This document shows, in pieces, positions 25,221 through 35,250 of a stretch of DNA of 64,000 bases. The stretch is from Chitinophaga filiformis. Its GTDB lineage: Bacteria; Bacteroidota; Bacteroidia; Chitinophagales; Chitinophagaceae. A program made the translations under genes and the position numbers. The notes under the pieces are model-generated. The model searched no databases. It was not told the DNA's origin and saw nothing but the letters and a program-made list of their open reading frames with translations. The stretch's first letter is position 1. Each line of letters begins with the position of its first letter. Where the stretch lies: assembly GCF_023100805.1 (NCBI RefSeq), contig NZ_CP095855.1, positions 7,419,001 to 7,483,000 of the forward strand, read 5' to 3'.

Positions 25221-25529
25221 TTAGACTTTCCCAATTTCCTTTGCACTTCTGCCATAATCTTTTGCTAATTCATCTTCACCGGGCAGATTAATAAGATATT
25301 TAGACATAAATACTTGCTGTGGTAAACCGGAGGTCATATACCCTACCAGGTTTTCATTCTTGCTTGCACAGCGTATGATGCCTACCAGTTGATTATCGCT
25401 TTCATGCATTTCAATCTCTTTGTAATAGTTCAGACAGGCATACATTGGCCAGCATCTTTTGTTGAATGGCAAGATTTGGTATTTTTGAGATATAGCGTAA
25501 GATAGCATAAATCTGCGTGTTGCCTGCAA
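25221..25529 (-). pseudogene. C-terminal remnant of a DUF1016/YhcG-type PDDEXK nuclease
   Basis: About 65 recognisable residues (from ACLNYYKEIEMHESDNQLVG through GIIRCASKNENLVGY and QQVFMSKYLINLP to the stop). They match the end of the DUF1016 (YhcG) nuclease domain, where the pattern is L-N-Y-Y, D-N-x-x-V-G-I-I-L-C, K-x-V-x-Y and S-K-Y. The catalytic half is absent and the upstream residues do not fit the family, so this is a broken gene. It lies right next to the tRNA, a usual place for island remnants. Family assignment is from memory of the motif pattern. Confidence 0.65.
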
Positions 25530-25562
25530 TACTGCAGTGATCCTACACTCTAAATAGTTGCT

Positions 25563-27812
25563 ATGAAAGTGATCAAGATAACAGGCGCAAGACAGAATAA
25601 CCTTAAGAATATTTCCTTAGAAATTCCCAAAAACAAAATCACTGTCTTTACCGGTGTGTCAGGTTCGGGAAAGTCATCATTGGTCTTTGAAACAATTGGA
25701 GCTGAAGCACAGCGCCAAATTAATGAAACACAAAACAGTTTTGTTCGTAACAGGCTGACTCAACTCGGTGTAGCGGATGTTGATAAAATCGAGCATCTGA
25801 ATGTGCCTGTCATTATCAATCAAAAAAGACTGGGAGGCAATGTCCGCTCTACCGTTGGCACCGCTACGGATATTTATGCATCGCTACGTTTATTGTTTTC
25901 AAGATTGGGAGAACCTTTTGTGGGGTATTCCAATATTTTTTCTTTCAACAATCCTCAGGGAATGTGCCCTGTTTGTGAAGGCCTGGGCTACAAACAAACC
26001 ATTAGTATCGAACATCTGTTCGATAAAGATAAGTCCTTGAATGAAGGAGCTATCTTATTTCCGACTTTTCAGCCAGGTGGCTACAGATGGTTGAGATATA
26101 CGGAATCGGGGTATTTTGATAACAACAAGAAATTGAAGGATTATACGCGGGCTGAATGGGATCTATTATTGTATTCAAAAGAACATAAGCCGAAACATCC
26201 AGGCAAAAATTGGTACAAATCCGCTACATATGCCGGAGTGTTGACACGTATAGAAAATGATATTCTGAAAAAAGATTCCAGAGAACTCTCAATAAGGAAG
26301 GATGACCTGAAAAAAATAGTTGTTTCAAAGACCTGTCCGTCCTGCAAGGGTAAACGGCTAAACGACAGTGTTTTGTCCTGTAAGATCAAAGGCAAAGACA
26401 TCGCTGATTGTGCGGCATTACCGATAGATGAATTACTGGAATTTGTCAAATCGCTTTCCTCAAAATCGTATGAAACGGTGTTGAACGAATTACAAAGAAA
26501 ACTGGAAAACGTAGTGAACATAGGACTTCAATATCTAACACTTGACCGGATTACTAACACGCTTTCAGGCGGCGAATCGCAGCGGATAAAAATGGTTCGG
26601 CATTTGGGCAATAGCCTCGAAGATCTGTTGTACATTTTTGACGAACCCAGCATCGGCCTTCACCCGAAAGACCTGGAAAATATTGCCGGTATCATTAAAC
26701 AGATAAAAGAAAAGTGTAACACAGTCCTGATTGTAGAACATGACCCGGATCTGATTAAAATTGCTGATCACATTGTAGATATGGGCCCGTTATCGGGAAG
26801 AAAAGGTGGCGAAGTTGTGTACGAAGGAGCGTTTACAGGTTTGAAACAATCCAGTGGAAAAACGGGCAGATATTTTTCAACGATAAGAACCTTTAACGCA
26901 TCGCCCAGAAAAAGCGAAACGTTCCTGACTATTAAAAATGCACAGTTGCACAACCTGAAAAACGTCACAGTAAATATTCCCAAAAATGTATTGACGGTTG
27001 TATCAGGAGTGGCAGGTTCGGGTAAAAGTTCCCTGATCAGCAAAGTATTGCCCATGCAATTTCCCGATGTGAAGATCATTGACCAGTCTTTGTTTGCGGT
27101 AAGTGCGAGGGCCACCCTTCTGACTTATCTCGGCATATCTGATAGTATCCGGAATTTATTTGCAAAATCAAATAATGTCAGTAACAAGTTGTTCAGCAGA
27201 AATGGAGAAGGAGCTTGCCCTAATTGCAAGGGTCTTGGGGTGGAAAAGATTGACCTGGCTTTTATGGAAGATATAGAAGAACCCTGCGAAGTATGTGGCG
27301 GAAACGGCTTTGATCCCGATGTATTAAAGTATCGCTACCATGATTTAAATATCTCGGAAGTCATGAATCTTACAGTAGATGAAGCAAAGATTTTTTTTAA
27401 CAATAATACTTTCACCCACCACTTTGAATTACTGGTGGAATTGGGTTTAGATTATTTAACCTTAGGCCAACGCTTAAGCAGTTTTTCAGGCGGAGAAAGG
27501 CAAAGACTCAAATTAACCAGAGAATTAGGCGATCACAACAACATTTTGGTGCTGGATGAACCCAGCACAGGTCTTCATCCGTCCGATACACAAAAGCTCA
27601 TGAAAATATTGAACAAACTGGTAGATCATGGGAACACGGTGATCGTTATTGAACATAATTTGGACATTATTGCGCAAGGCGACTGGATTATAGATATTGG
27701 TATTGGCGCAGGAAAATATGGGGGCAATTTGATTTTTGAAGGCACAGTTGCAGCGCTTTTAAAAAACAAAAAATCGGAAACCGCGAAGTATTTGAAGAGG
27801 CATCTACAATAA
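25563..27812 (+). CDS. UvrA-like ABC ATPase, short form (copy 1)
   Basis: A 749-residue double ABC ATPase related to excinuclease subunit UvrA, but about 200 residues shorter than true UvrA and more like the UvrA2/drug-resistance class. First Walker A GVSGSGKSS (about 32-40), first zinc site CPVC/CPSC, signature LSGGESQRIKM with Walker B YIFDEPSIGLHP. Second Walker A GVAGSGKSS, second zinc module CPNCKGLG...CEVCGGNGF, signature FSGGERQRLKL and LVLDEPSTGLHP. Shortening of the UvrB-interaction region suggests it does not act in classical repair with UvrB. A second UvrA-like gene lies at 42248-44767. Confidence 0.9.
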   Translation: MKVIKITGARQNNLKNISLEIPKNKITVFTGVSGSGKSSLVFETIGAEAQRQINETQNSFVRNRLTQLGVADVDKIEHLNVPVIINQKRLGGNVRSTVGTATDIYASLRLLFSRLGEPFVGYSNIFSFNNPQGMCPVCEGLGYKQTISIEHLFDKDKSLNEGAILFPTFQPGGYRWLRYTESGYFDNNKKLKDYTRAEWDLLLYSKEHKPKHPGKNWYKSATYAGVLTRIENDILKKDSRELSIRKDDLKKIVVSKTCPSCKGKRLNDSVLSCKIKGKDIADCAALPIDELLEFVKSLSSKSYETVLNELQRKLENVVNIGLQYLTLDRITNTLSGGESQRIKMVRHLGNSLEDLLYIFDEPSIGLHPKDLENIAGIIKQIKEKCNTVLIVEHDPDLIKIADHIVDMGPLSGRKGGEVVYEGAFTGLKQSSGKTGRYFSTIRTFNASPRKSETFLTIKNAQLHNLKNVTVNIPKNVLTVVSGVAGSGKSSLISKVLPMQFPDVKIIDQSLFAVSARATLLTYLGISDSIRNLFAKSNNVSNKLFSRNGEGACPNCKGLGVEKIDLAFMEDIEEPCEVCGGNGFDPDVLKYRYHDLNISEVMNLTVDEAKIFFNNNTFTHHFELLVELGLDYLTLGQRLSSFSGGERQRLKLTRELGDHNNILVLDEPSTGLHPSDTQKLMKILNKLVDHGNTVIVIEHNLDIIAQGDWIIDIGIGAGKYGGNLIFEGTVAALLKNKKSETAKYLKRHLQ

Positions 27813-27845
27813 TCCTGCAGGCAACATCGCAACCTATTTACCTGC

Positions 27846-28000
27846 TCACACCTGATCACTTTCCATGATTGGTCTCGCAAGTTGGTAGATATGCTCTAAA
27901 TCCTGTGCAAATTGGTTCGATAATTGTCCCTCGCAGTCCGTAAAAAGGTTCATCAGTAATGGTGAATTGGCTAAATCCCTTAAAAGAATGAAAAAAACCG
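27846..28000 (-). pseudogene. Remnant A: short fragment sharing GQLSNQFA with a fragment at 41.1 kb
   Basis: Minus-strand reading gives RDLANSPLLMNLFTD, then CEGQLSNQFAQDLEH, then IYQLARPIME up to a stop at 27846, without a supported start. The GQLSNQFA stretch recurs at about 41.08 kb with only synonymous third- or first-base changes in Leu, Asn and Ala codons. This implies two decayed copies of one coding sequence. The parent family was not recognised. Confidence 0.4.
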
Positions 28001-28008
28001 AGGAAGGA

Positions 28009-28593
28009 TCAGAGAAAAAAACAGCTTAAAAAACTACCAAGTTCTACCCGCAGCTTCCTGCGTGCACGTAATAAATGGGCATCTACTGCTTTTTCCGATA
28101 TATTAAGTTCGGCAGCAATATCCTTGTATGATTTATCTTCGCTTTTCATTTTGTAAACTAACCTGCCTATTTCAGGAAGCTTATCAACAAGAATTTCAAG
28201 CCGTTCCCGAATCTCCTCAAATTCCAGATATTCTTGTGTGGAATTATCCTGCGGATCACTAGCCAAATCTAAGCTTATGGAACGCACAGCGGCCTTTTTT
28301 GCCAGGAACTTAAGAGTCCTGTACTTTACAGAAACAAAAAGATAGTTTGAAAAGTTACCTGTTATTTTGAGGCTTTCCCGCCTTTTCCAAAGCGAAACGA
28401 AAACATCCTGCACAATATTTTCCGCTTCCATGAGATCACCTGTTTTTCGATATGCCAGACTTAGCACCCTGTCCCAATAACGATTGTAAAGCACGTCAAA
28501 TGCATTCGCATTACTGTTCTCAAGTAAACTAAGCAATTTTGAATCATCAAATGTATGCAGTGAACTCACAGCTAAGTTGTTGAAATAATGCAA
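28009..28593 (-). CDS. ECF-type RNA polymerase sigma factor
   Basis: A 194-residue sigma-70 family extracytoplasmic function factor. Region 2 (about 25-95) includes AFDVLYNRYWDRVLSLAYR and the DAEN-like MEAENIVQDVFVSLWKRR. Region 4 (about 130-185) has LPEIGRLVYKMKSEDKSYKDIAAEL and ISEKAVDAHLLRARRKL. It should be controlled by the FecR-like anti-sigma encoded divergently at 29009, and drive the susC/susD genes. The first codon is unclear: TTG at 28593 opens the frame, and GTG at 28569 would give MSSLHTFDDSKLL, which looks more like family N-termini. Confidence 0.9.
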   Translation of the reverse strand: MHYFNNLAVSSLHTFDDSKLLSLLENSNANAFDVLYNRYWDRVLSLAYRKTGDLMEAENIVQDVFVSLWKRRESLKITGNFSNYLFVSVKYRTLKFLAKKAAVRSISLDLASDPQDNSTQEYLEFEEIRERLEILVDKLPEIGRLVYKMKSEDKSYKDIAAELNISEKAVDAHLLRARRKLRVELGSFLSCFFL

Positions 28594-29008
28594 TTATATT
28601 TCTTCGAAATTAGTAACTGCAGGTTAACTATATGTTAAGCATTAATGATATTTGCATTACTATTCGTTCATGAAACTCGCCCGCTCATAACGTTGTTAAA
28701 GCTAACTTTCTGCTCCCGGTAAATTTCTTAGATTGTTTCCGCAAGCTTTTTCTCCGCTCCTTTACGGCAGGCTGTATTGTTGGCGGTCCGCAGGCACTTG
28801 ACAATATTTCCGTAGTCATCGGGAATCAGACAACTCGTGAAAAGGCCGACCGGACAACTTCTTTAGCTTCTCTTATAGCACTGATTCACCCGTTTAAAGT
28901 TCTAAAAATTATTGATGTATGATCGCTCAGGGCCAATGCCGAAAAAAAAATATTCCTTTTTTGCGGGATTGGCCACGGAAAAAGAACCTATTTAAAAAGC
29001 AAGGTAAA
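28594..29008. other. Divergent intergenic region between sigma factor and FecR
   Basis: About 415 bases that must hold the promoters of both divergent genes. It is more GC-mixed in its middle (28740-28860) and may contain decayed coding sequence on the minus strand, but I could not assign it. An in-frame extension of FecR to 28919 is not supported by family length. Confidence 0.4.
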
Positions 29009-30178
29009 ATGAATGAACGACCATATAGTGAAAGACTACAAAATCTGGCTCACCAATATTTGCGGGGGGAATTAAATCGTAAAGAACAGCAAGAGGTTGA
29101 CGAATGGTTCCAGAGTGAAGAAGGTGCTGATTTTATTGAAAGCCATATGAGCAAGGATGAATATAGGAATTTGCTTCTCCAGCGTATTCATAATAAAGCA
29201 GGTATCGTAAATAATAAACGTCCAACACAACTATATGTTCGGGTTGCGGTTGCCGCTTCGCTGATATTAACGACGATGTTCGTCGCCTATCTGGTCCCTA
29301 AAAAATCACCCGTTAAACAACAAGTAAGTCAAGCAGTTGTTGGCCAGATACAACCCGGTGGAAACAAGGCAGTCTTAATACTGGATGACGGCAGCAACAT
29401 TAATCTAACATCCGGTAAACAGGGATTGCTTGTCAGGCAGGGCAGTGTAAAAATCAACAAAACTAATAGTGGTAGCCTGAGCTATACATCGGATAGTGCT
29501 AGTGATATTAAAGAACCGATCTTGTACAACACCGTTGTTACTCCTCGCGGCGGAAAATATAGGTTAACTCTTTCAGACGGCACAATCGCCATTCTTGACG
29601 CGGCCTCCTCGATCCGTTTCCCGGTCGCATTTGATAAGGAACGAAAAGTTTCCATTACCGGGCAAGTGTATTTTGAGGTTGTTCATAATGTAAACAGCCC
29701 ATTCCTCGTAAGTGTAAAAGGCCAGCTTGTTAAAGATTTGGGCACAAAGTTCAATATCAACGCATATGATGATGAGCCGGTGATCAAAACAACACTATTG
29801 GAAGGAGGGATAAGTCTTACCCGCGGTTCACAAACAGCAGTTTTAAAACCAGGCCAACAGGCGATCAATGCGATCGGGAACCCGGCTATCAAAATCATAG
29901 ATGCAGATATTGACGAATCCGTAGCATGGAAAAATGATTTCTTCCAATTTGAAGATGAGCCGTTGGAAAGTGTTATGCGAAAAATTTCCCGATGGTACGA
30001 TGTTGATGTAGTATATCAAAAAGGTTCTGATATACATGAATCCTATTTAGGGCGCATAACCAGGTACTCAGAGGTATCCAAAGTTTTGAAGATGCTTGAG
30101 GTTACGGGAGATGTACAATTTGAAATTCAAGGCAGAACAATCAAAGTATTTTCTAAAATACAGACAAACCAAAAATAG
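29009..30178 (+). CDS. FecR-family anti-sigma factor
   Basis: A 389-residue single-pass inner-membrane regulator. The cytoplasmic N-terminus (1-70; YLRGELNRKEQQEVDEWF) would hold the sigma factor. One membrane segment spans about 73-93 (VRVAVAASLILTTMFVAYL). The periplasmic FecR domain (about 140-290) has the typical TPRGGKYRLTLSDGT, GQVYFEVVHN and FLVSVKGQ blocks. A DUF4974/STN-like C-terminal domain (about 315-385) has FEDEPLESVMRKISRWYDVDV. It receives the signal from the STN domain of the SusC encoded next. Unlike the usual layout, its sigma factor is divergent rather than upstream in the same operon. Confidence 0.93.
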   Translation: MNERPYSERLQNLAHQYLRGELNRKEQQEVDEWFQSEEGADFIESHMSKDEYRNLLLQRIHNKAGIVNNKRPTQLYVRVAVAASLILTTMFVAYLVPKKSPVKQQVSQAVVGQIQPGGNKAVLILDDGSNINLTSGKQGLLVRQGSVKINKTNSGSLSYTSDSASDIKEPILYNTVVTPRGGKYRLTLSDGTIAILDAASSIRFPVAFDKERKVSITGQVYFEVVHNVNSPFLVSVKGQLVKDLGTKFNINAYDDEPVIKTTLLEGGISLTRGSQTAVLKPGQQAINAIGNPAIKIIDADIDESVAWKNDFFQFEDEPLESVMRKISRWYDVDVVYQKGSDIHESYLGRITRYSEVSKVLKMLEVTGDVQFEIQGRTIKVFSKIQTNQK

Positions 30179-30270
30179 ACAATAAAAATATAAACGCTTA
30201 ATTAAGAATTATGAATAAAAAACAAAGCACCTGACACCCACCTAACCGCGGTTACGCAAGATATAAATGA

Positions 30271-30300
30271 AGTGGAGGTAGTGGAATACCTCCACTTTTG
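30271..30300 (+). terminator. Hairpin between fecR and susC
   Basis: 10-bp perfect stem AGTGGAGGTA/TACCTCCACT with a 6-base loop and following TTTT. It separates the regulator from the transport genes, so these are probably distinct transcripts or partly attenuated. Confidence 0.65.
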
Positions 30301-30351
30301 AACTGGTAACCGAAATTGCTCTAACAATATTTAATTAAACCAGAATTACAA

Positions 30352-33300
30352 ATGTATAAAAATTTTATACGCATTTCGTGTGCACCTCCCGGGCCCATTT
30401 ATAAATATACACTAATAATGAAACTGACCGTTGTGTTCATATTAGCAGCCCTGTTTCAAGCAAGGGCAAGCACATTCGCACAAACAATTAATTTTGTTCA
30501 TAAAAACACATCTTTTAAACAGATCATAAAAGAGATCAGGAAACAGACCAATTACAATATTCTTGTATCGGCTAATAAGATTAAGGACCTTAAAACCAGG
30601 AATGTTAGTTTCGTCAACGCAAGTATTAGCGAAGTGCTGAACACTTTTCTTGCCGGGGAACGTCTTACTTATGAGATTCATGGTGAGAGTGTACTGATCA
30701 AAGACAAACCGGTCAATACCGCGCCCAAGCGGGAGAAACAAAAGTTATCTTTTATTGAACTAAAAGGAACTGTGATTGATGAAAATGGCGTACCCATTCC
30801 AGGCTTAACTGTTAAAGTAAAGGGGACTTCCCAGGGCACGGTTACAGATACTGCAGGGGTTTTCAACTTGAGCGTAGGTGATAAAAACAGCCTGATTGTT
30901 TTTAGTGCTATCGGTTACCAATCTTTAGAAATTGCAGCAGGCGACTTGCCGAAAGTCATAAGAATGAGATCAGAGGTCGCTACCTTAAGCTCGGTTGTTG
31001 TCGTAGGCTATGGCAGTCAAAAGAAGTCAGACGTTACAGGCAGTGTTTCTAATGTCACCGCCAAAGATTTTAATAAGGGCGTTGTTATCAATCCTTTAAA
31101 TCAGATCCAGGGAAAAGTTGCAGGTTTAATTATTACTCAGCGCGGTGGCGATCCCAATGATCAGGGTGCTTCAATCTCCCTGCGGGGGCAAACCTCAATT
31201 CTCGGTGACCAAAGACCACTATTTGTGATCGATGGGATAGCTATCTCCAGTGCTTCACAATTTCAAAACCTTTCGCCGGCAGATATTGAAAGTTATGATA
31301 TACTGAAAGACGTTTCTGCGACTGCCATTTATGGCGCCAGAGGTGCTAACGGTGTTATTTTAGTGACTACTAAGAAGGGAAAAGGTAAAAATCTCCAGGT
31401 TGATTACGAAGGTTTTACAGGATTTGAAAAACAGGCCAAATACTGGGATCTCCTGTCAGCCAGCGACTATCTTACTACAATTCGCCAGATCCCTAACGTA
31501 AACGTCCCTACTTTTGATAAAGGGGCCAACACCGACTGGCAGAGGGCTGTAAACCGCACAGGTGTTGTTTATAGTAACAATCTTGGATTTTCAGGCGGCA
31601 CCGACAAATTTACATACCGTGCGTCACTCAATTATCAAAACCAGCAGGGCATTATTATTAACACCAATAAGCGTCAGCTTGGCTTAAGATTCAATGCGCA
31701 GCAAAAGGCCTTGAATGATAAATTGGAGATCCTTTTAAACATGTCAAATACAACGGTCTATAGAGATCAGTTATCCGATCCGAATTCGATCAACCAATAC
31801 ATCTTCAACGCCCCACCCACATATCCCGTATACAATCCGGACGGGTCTTACTTTGCCTTCACAGATCTTTTGCAAGCCAACCCGGTGATGCACTTAAAGG
31901 AAACACTTGCTAAGGAAACAACCAAGCAAACCCTGATCAACGCAACCGGTAATTATAAGATCACCCCAGGTTTGAGTGTGGGGCTGACAGGGGTTTTGAT
32001 TCAGGACAATACGCTGACGCACAATTTTACCCCAACTTTCCCTTTGGAGGGTAATATCAATACAGCAGGGCAGAATAGCTACAACCAAAACACGATCGAA
32101 GCTAATGCGCATATCAATTACAGTAAAACTTTGGGTAAACACAATTTTGCTGCCATGTTTGTACATGAGTACAATCAGTTTGATAATGAATCTTTTTACG
32201 CTAACGGACAAAACTATCTTGTACCGGATGTTTTAGACAATAATTTAGGTTCGGGCGATCTGACAAAAAATCAGATAGGCTCCGGCAAGTCCGCCTATAA
32301 GATCATTTCATTTTTAGGTCGAATCAACTATGCCTACGATAACAGGTACTACCTGACCGCCTCGTTGCGTAGGGATGGTTCAGACAAATTTGGCATTGAT
32401 CACCAATGGGGTACATTTCCATCAGTGAGCCTGGCTTACCGGTTAAAAAGTGATGTGCTGAAAAAGGTGAACTGGGTAGACGATCTTAAGCTAAGAGCAG
32501 GCTTTGGTGTGGTAGGTAATTCCAATAGTATCGGGCCCTACAATGCCATCGCCTTATACTCGGCGCAGGCACGTTATTATGATGCGTCAAACCTGTCTTA
32601 CCCTCTTCTTAATAGTTATTCCTATAGTCAAAATCCAAACCCTGACCTAAAATGGGAAGAACGGCATGGCAGGAATATAGGGGTAGATTTTTCCTTTTTC
32701 AATAGCAGGTTGACAGGTGATATCAACTACTTCGATGATAAAACCGTTCATATGCTATACAATTACAGTGTTCCAACCCCACCTTTTTTTGTAAATACCA
32801 TACTGGCAAATGTTGGTGATATGACCAATAAAGGGTTAGAAGTCATGCTATCGGGAGTGGTTGTGAAGACGAAAAACTTTAACTGGACTGTAAACGGACA
32901 ATTCACCAGGATTAAAACAAAGGCTTTAAGCCTTTCAGGCGAGTACAATGGGTTTATTCTGAATACCGATCAGGTAGGTACGGCTACTGTAACGGGAAGG
33001 GGTTTAAATTCTGTACCTGTAAGTTATATCAAGCCGGGCGAACCATTGAACGTTTACTTTCTTCCTCATTTTACCGGGACTGACGCTGCCGGAAGACAGT
33101 TGTTTGACGGGAAAACGATCACCGAAAATCCCGCCCCGACCAAATATTACATTGATCCCAATCCAAAATTCAGCTATGGACTGAACAACTCCTTCACTTA
33201 CAAAAACTGGGATGTGAACTTTTTTATCCGCGGTGTTCAGGGGCATAAGCTCTTCAATCAGGTGCTGCTGAATTATGAGTCCGCAGCAAGGTTGCCGGGT

Positions 33301-33591
33301 GCCAACACAACACCGGCAGCATTGACAAATGGGATAAAGGATGCACCATATATTTCAGATAAGTGGCTGGAAAACGCATCGTTTTTAAGGCTTGAATATG
33401 CCACTCTTGGATATACTTTTAAAAAAATGACCGGGATGAAGAATTTCCGGCTATATATAGCCGGAAATAACTTGTTCGTGATCACCAAATACCGCGGACT
33501 GGATCCGGAGATTGCAGGGAATTTTCTGGATGGTAATTCATATCCCAAAAATCGTACGATCATACTGGGAACCAGTTTTTCATTTCGATAA
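30352..33591 (+). CDS. SusC/RagA-type TonB-dependent transporter with STN signalling domain
   Basis: A 1079-residue outer-membrane importer. After a signal sequence (hydrophobic stretch LTVVFILAALFQ, cleavage after TFAQ) comes an STN domain (about 45-120; INFVHKNTSFKQIIKEI), which talks to FecR. A carboxypeptidase-regulatory-like domain follows (about 138-210; GTVIDENGVPIPGLTVKVKG), then the plug (SVVVVGYGSQKKSDVTGSV, VIDGIA, DILKDVSATAIYGARGANGV) and the beta-barrel ending in a C-terminal aromatic (FSFR). The STN plus adjacent FecR and sigma gives a complete trans-envelope signalling loop. Cognate SusD begins 15 bases downstream. The substrate is unknown; the phosphoesterase next door hints at a phosphorylated ligand. 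Confidence 0.95.
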   Translation: MYKNFIRISCAPPGPIYKYTLIMKLTVVFILAALFQARASTFAQTINFVHKNTSFKQIIKEIRKQTNYNILVSANKIKDLKTRNVSFVNASISEVLNTFLAGERLTYEIHGESVLIKDKPVNTAPKREKQKLSFIELKGTVIDENGVPIPGLTVKVKGTSQGTVTDTAGVFNLSVGDKNSLIVFSAIGYQSLEIAAGDLPKVIRMRSEVATLSSVVVVGYGSQKKSDVTGSVSNVTAKDFNKGVVINPLNQIQGKVAGLIITQRGGDPNDQGASISLRGQTSILGDQRPLFVIDGIAISSASQFQNLSPADIESYDILKDVSATAIYGARGANGVILVTTKKGKGKNLQVDYEGFTGFEKQAKYWDLLSASDYLTTIRQIPNVNVPTFDKGANTDWQRAVNRTGVVYSNNLGFSGGTDKFTYRASLNYQNQQGIIINTNKRQLGLRFNAQQKALNDKLEILLNMSNTTVYRDQLSDPNSINQYIFNAPPTYPVYNPDGSYFAFTDLLQANPVMHLKETLAKETTKQTLINATGNYKITPGLSVGLTGVLIQDNTLTHNFTPTFPLEGNINTAGQNSYNQNTIEANAHINYSKTLGKHNFAAMFVHEYNQFDNESFYANGQNYLVPDVLDNNLGSGDLTKNQIGSGKSAYKIISFLGRINYAYDNRYYLTASLRRDGSDKFGIDHQWGTFPSVSLAYRLKSDVLKKVNWVDDLKLRAGFGVVGNSNSIGPYNAIALYSAQARYYDASNLSYPLLNSYSYSQNPNPDLKWEERHGRNIGVDFSFFNSRLTGDINYFDDKTVHMLYNYSVPTPPFFVNTILANVGDMTNKGLEVMLSGVVVKTKNFNWTVNGQFTRIKTKALSLSGEYNGFILNTDQVGTATVTGRGLNSVPVSYIKPGEPLNVYFLPHFTGTDAAGRQLFDGKTITENPAPTKYYIDPNPKFSYGLNNSFTYKNWDVNFFIRGVQGHKLFNQVLLNYESAARLPGANTTPAALTNGIKDAPYISDKWLENASFLRLEYATLGYTFKKMTGMKNFRLYIAGNNLFVITKYRGLDPEIAGNFLDGNSYPKNRTIILGTSFSFR

Positions 33592-33605
33592 TCAACTAAG
33601 TAATT

Positions 33606-35141
33606 ATGAAACAGATATATTTCGCTTCAGCGATTATCACCGCTACAATCTCAATATTGCTTAGCAGTTGTACTAAGTTAGACAGCAAGGTCTACAATCA
33701 GGTAACGCCGGATAATTTTTTTCAAACACCCCAGCAGGTCAATGCGGCATTAGCTCAGGCTTACACGCCAATGACCACGATACCAATGGGAAACACTTTT
33801 CAACTCAATTCTGTCTCTTCCGATGAATTGGTTATCCCCACCCGGGGAAACGACTGGTATGACGGGGGAATGTGGCAGGCATTATGGCTGCATAATTACA
33901 GGCCGGACATTAAAGTGCTTAATGACGCGTGGAATGACATCAGCAATGGAATAGGTAAATGTAATTTTTTATTAAGCACGGTTAACCAGATTCCGGAGAA
34001 CAACAGACCTGTAAATCTTGACCAGATCATTGCAGAGATAAAGGTTTTACGGGCTTACTATTATTTCGTGTTCACTGACCTCTTCGGAAATGTTCCCTTA
34101 GTGACCGATTATAATGTCAATCCCACTACGGTCAAGCAGCGTTCACGAAACGAGGTTTATAATTTCCTGGAAAACGAGCTGACAACGAATGTTCCATTGC
34201 TTCAGGACAAAGCTGTGGCGAATTATGGCCATATAAATAAATGGGGAGGCTACATGTTACTCGCCAAGTTGTACCTGAATGCACAGGTATATACCGGGAC
34301 ACCACAATGGGAGAAAGCCGCAAACACAGCAGATCAGGTGATCAAATCCGGCAAATACAATCTGCAGGCTAACTTCTTTGACAATTTTATTGTGGCTAAC
34401 GAAGGTTCCGTTGAGAATATCTTCGTTGTACCTTTTGACTTCACATTTATCGGTGGCAACATCATGGTCAGGCGTTCCCTTAATGGCAGCCACATGTATA
34501 CATACAATCTTGGCGGGCAGCCAAACAATGGCTGGTGCGCACCTACAGCATTCTACAGGACTTTTAGTGACAATGACATCAGAAAAAAAATGTGGCTGAT
34601 TGGCCAGCAGTATAATGCCTCCGGAGCAGTATTGATTGACGTGGCAACCAAAAAACCGGTCATATTAAGTCCATATGTAAATGAATTAAGTAATCCGGCC
34701 GATACATTTAAGTTTGCTGGCGCCAGAAGTGTTAAATACGCACCTCAGCCAGGTGCGGGTACAAATGCAAGTAATGATGGTGTCGTCTACCGTTTGGCCG
34801 ATGCTTACCTGATCAAGGCAGAGGCACAGATTAGAAACGGGCAGACTGGTGATGCCCTGATGCTGATCAACGCTATAAGGAAACGTGCCGGTTTGAACGA
34901 CTGGACTGCAGCAGACTTAACCCTGCCAAATATTTTGGCAGAACGTGGACGCGAGCTCGCCTGGGAAGGCTGCAGACGAAATGACCTGATCCGTTTTGAG
35001 GTCGCTGATCAGCTACCCTATTTTACTGGCGCACGCAACCCAGGCAAGAGTAAAGATCCTGATAACCGGACTTTCATTTTTCCTATTCCAGCTAATCAAA
35101 TGATCAGCAATAAAAATCTCGTTCAAAACCCTGGATATTAA
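33606..35141 (+). CDS. SusD/RagB-family surface lipoprotein
   Basis: A 511-residue outer-membrane lipoprotein that caps the SusC barrel and binds substrate. Lipobox LLSSC with acylated Cys22, then the SusD N-terminal helical domain (YNQVTPDNFFQTPQQVNAALAQAY), TPR-like helices (LRAYYYFVFTDLFGNVPLVTDY) and the C-terminal RagB domain (YRLADAYLIKAEAQ, LINAIRKRAG, ERGRELAWEGCRRNDLIRF). Directly after susC and surely co-transcribed. Confidence 0.95.
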   Translation: MKQIYFASAIITATISILLSSCTKLDSKVYNQVTPDNFFQTPQQVNAALAQAYTPMTTIPMGNTFQLNSVSSDELVIPTRGNDWYDGGMWQALWLHNYRPDIKVLNDAWNDISNGIGKCNFLLSTVNQIPENNRPVNLDQIIAEIKVLRAYYYFVFTDLFGNVPLVTDYNVNPTTVKQRSRNEVYNFLENELTTNVPLLQDKAVANYGHINKWGGYMLLAKLYLNAQVYTGTPQWEKAANTADQVIKSGKYNLQANFFDNFIVANEGSVENIFVVPFDFTFIGGNIMVRRSLNGSHMYTYNLGGQPNNGWCAPTAFYRTFSDNDIRKKMWLIGQQYNASGAVLIDVATKKPVILSPYVNELSNPADTFKFAGARSVKYAPQPGAGTNASNDGVVYRLADAYLIKAEAQIRNGQTGDALMLINAIRKRAGLNDWTAADLTLPNILAERGRELAWEGCRRNDLIRFEVADQLPYFTGARNPGKSKDPDNRTFIFPIPANQMISNKNLVQNPGY

Positions 35142-35250
35142 ATCTTAATATTTTTAGTTGAAATGGTTGCGAATGAGCAATAACGATTGACCTACCCTTC
35201 CGTCTGGAACCAAACTCTCAATTGAATTTTAGCTATTTAAAATATAAGCC

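Noticed and set aside
25221..25529. Active defence nuclease next to the tRNA
   Set aside because: Only the C-terminal end of a DUF1016 domain remains; the catalytic part is lost.
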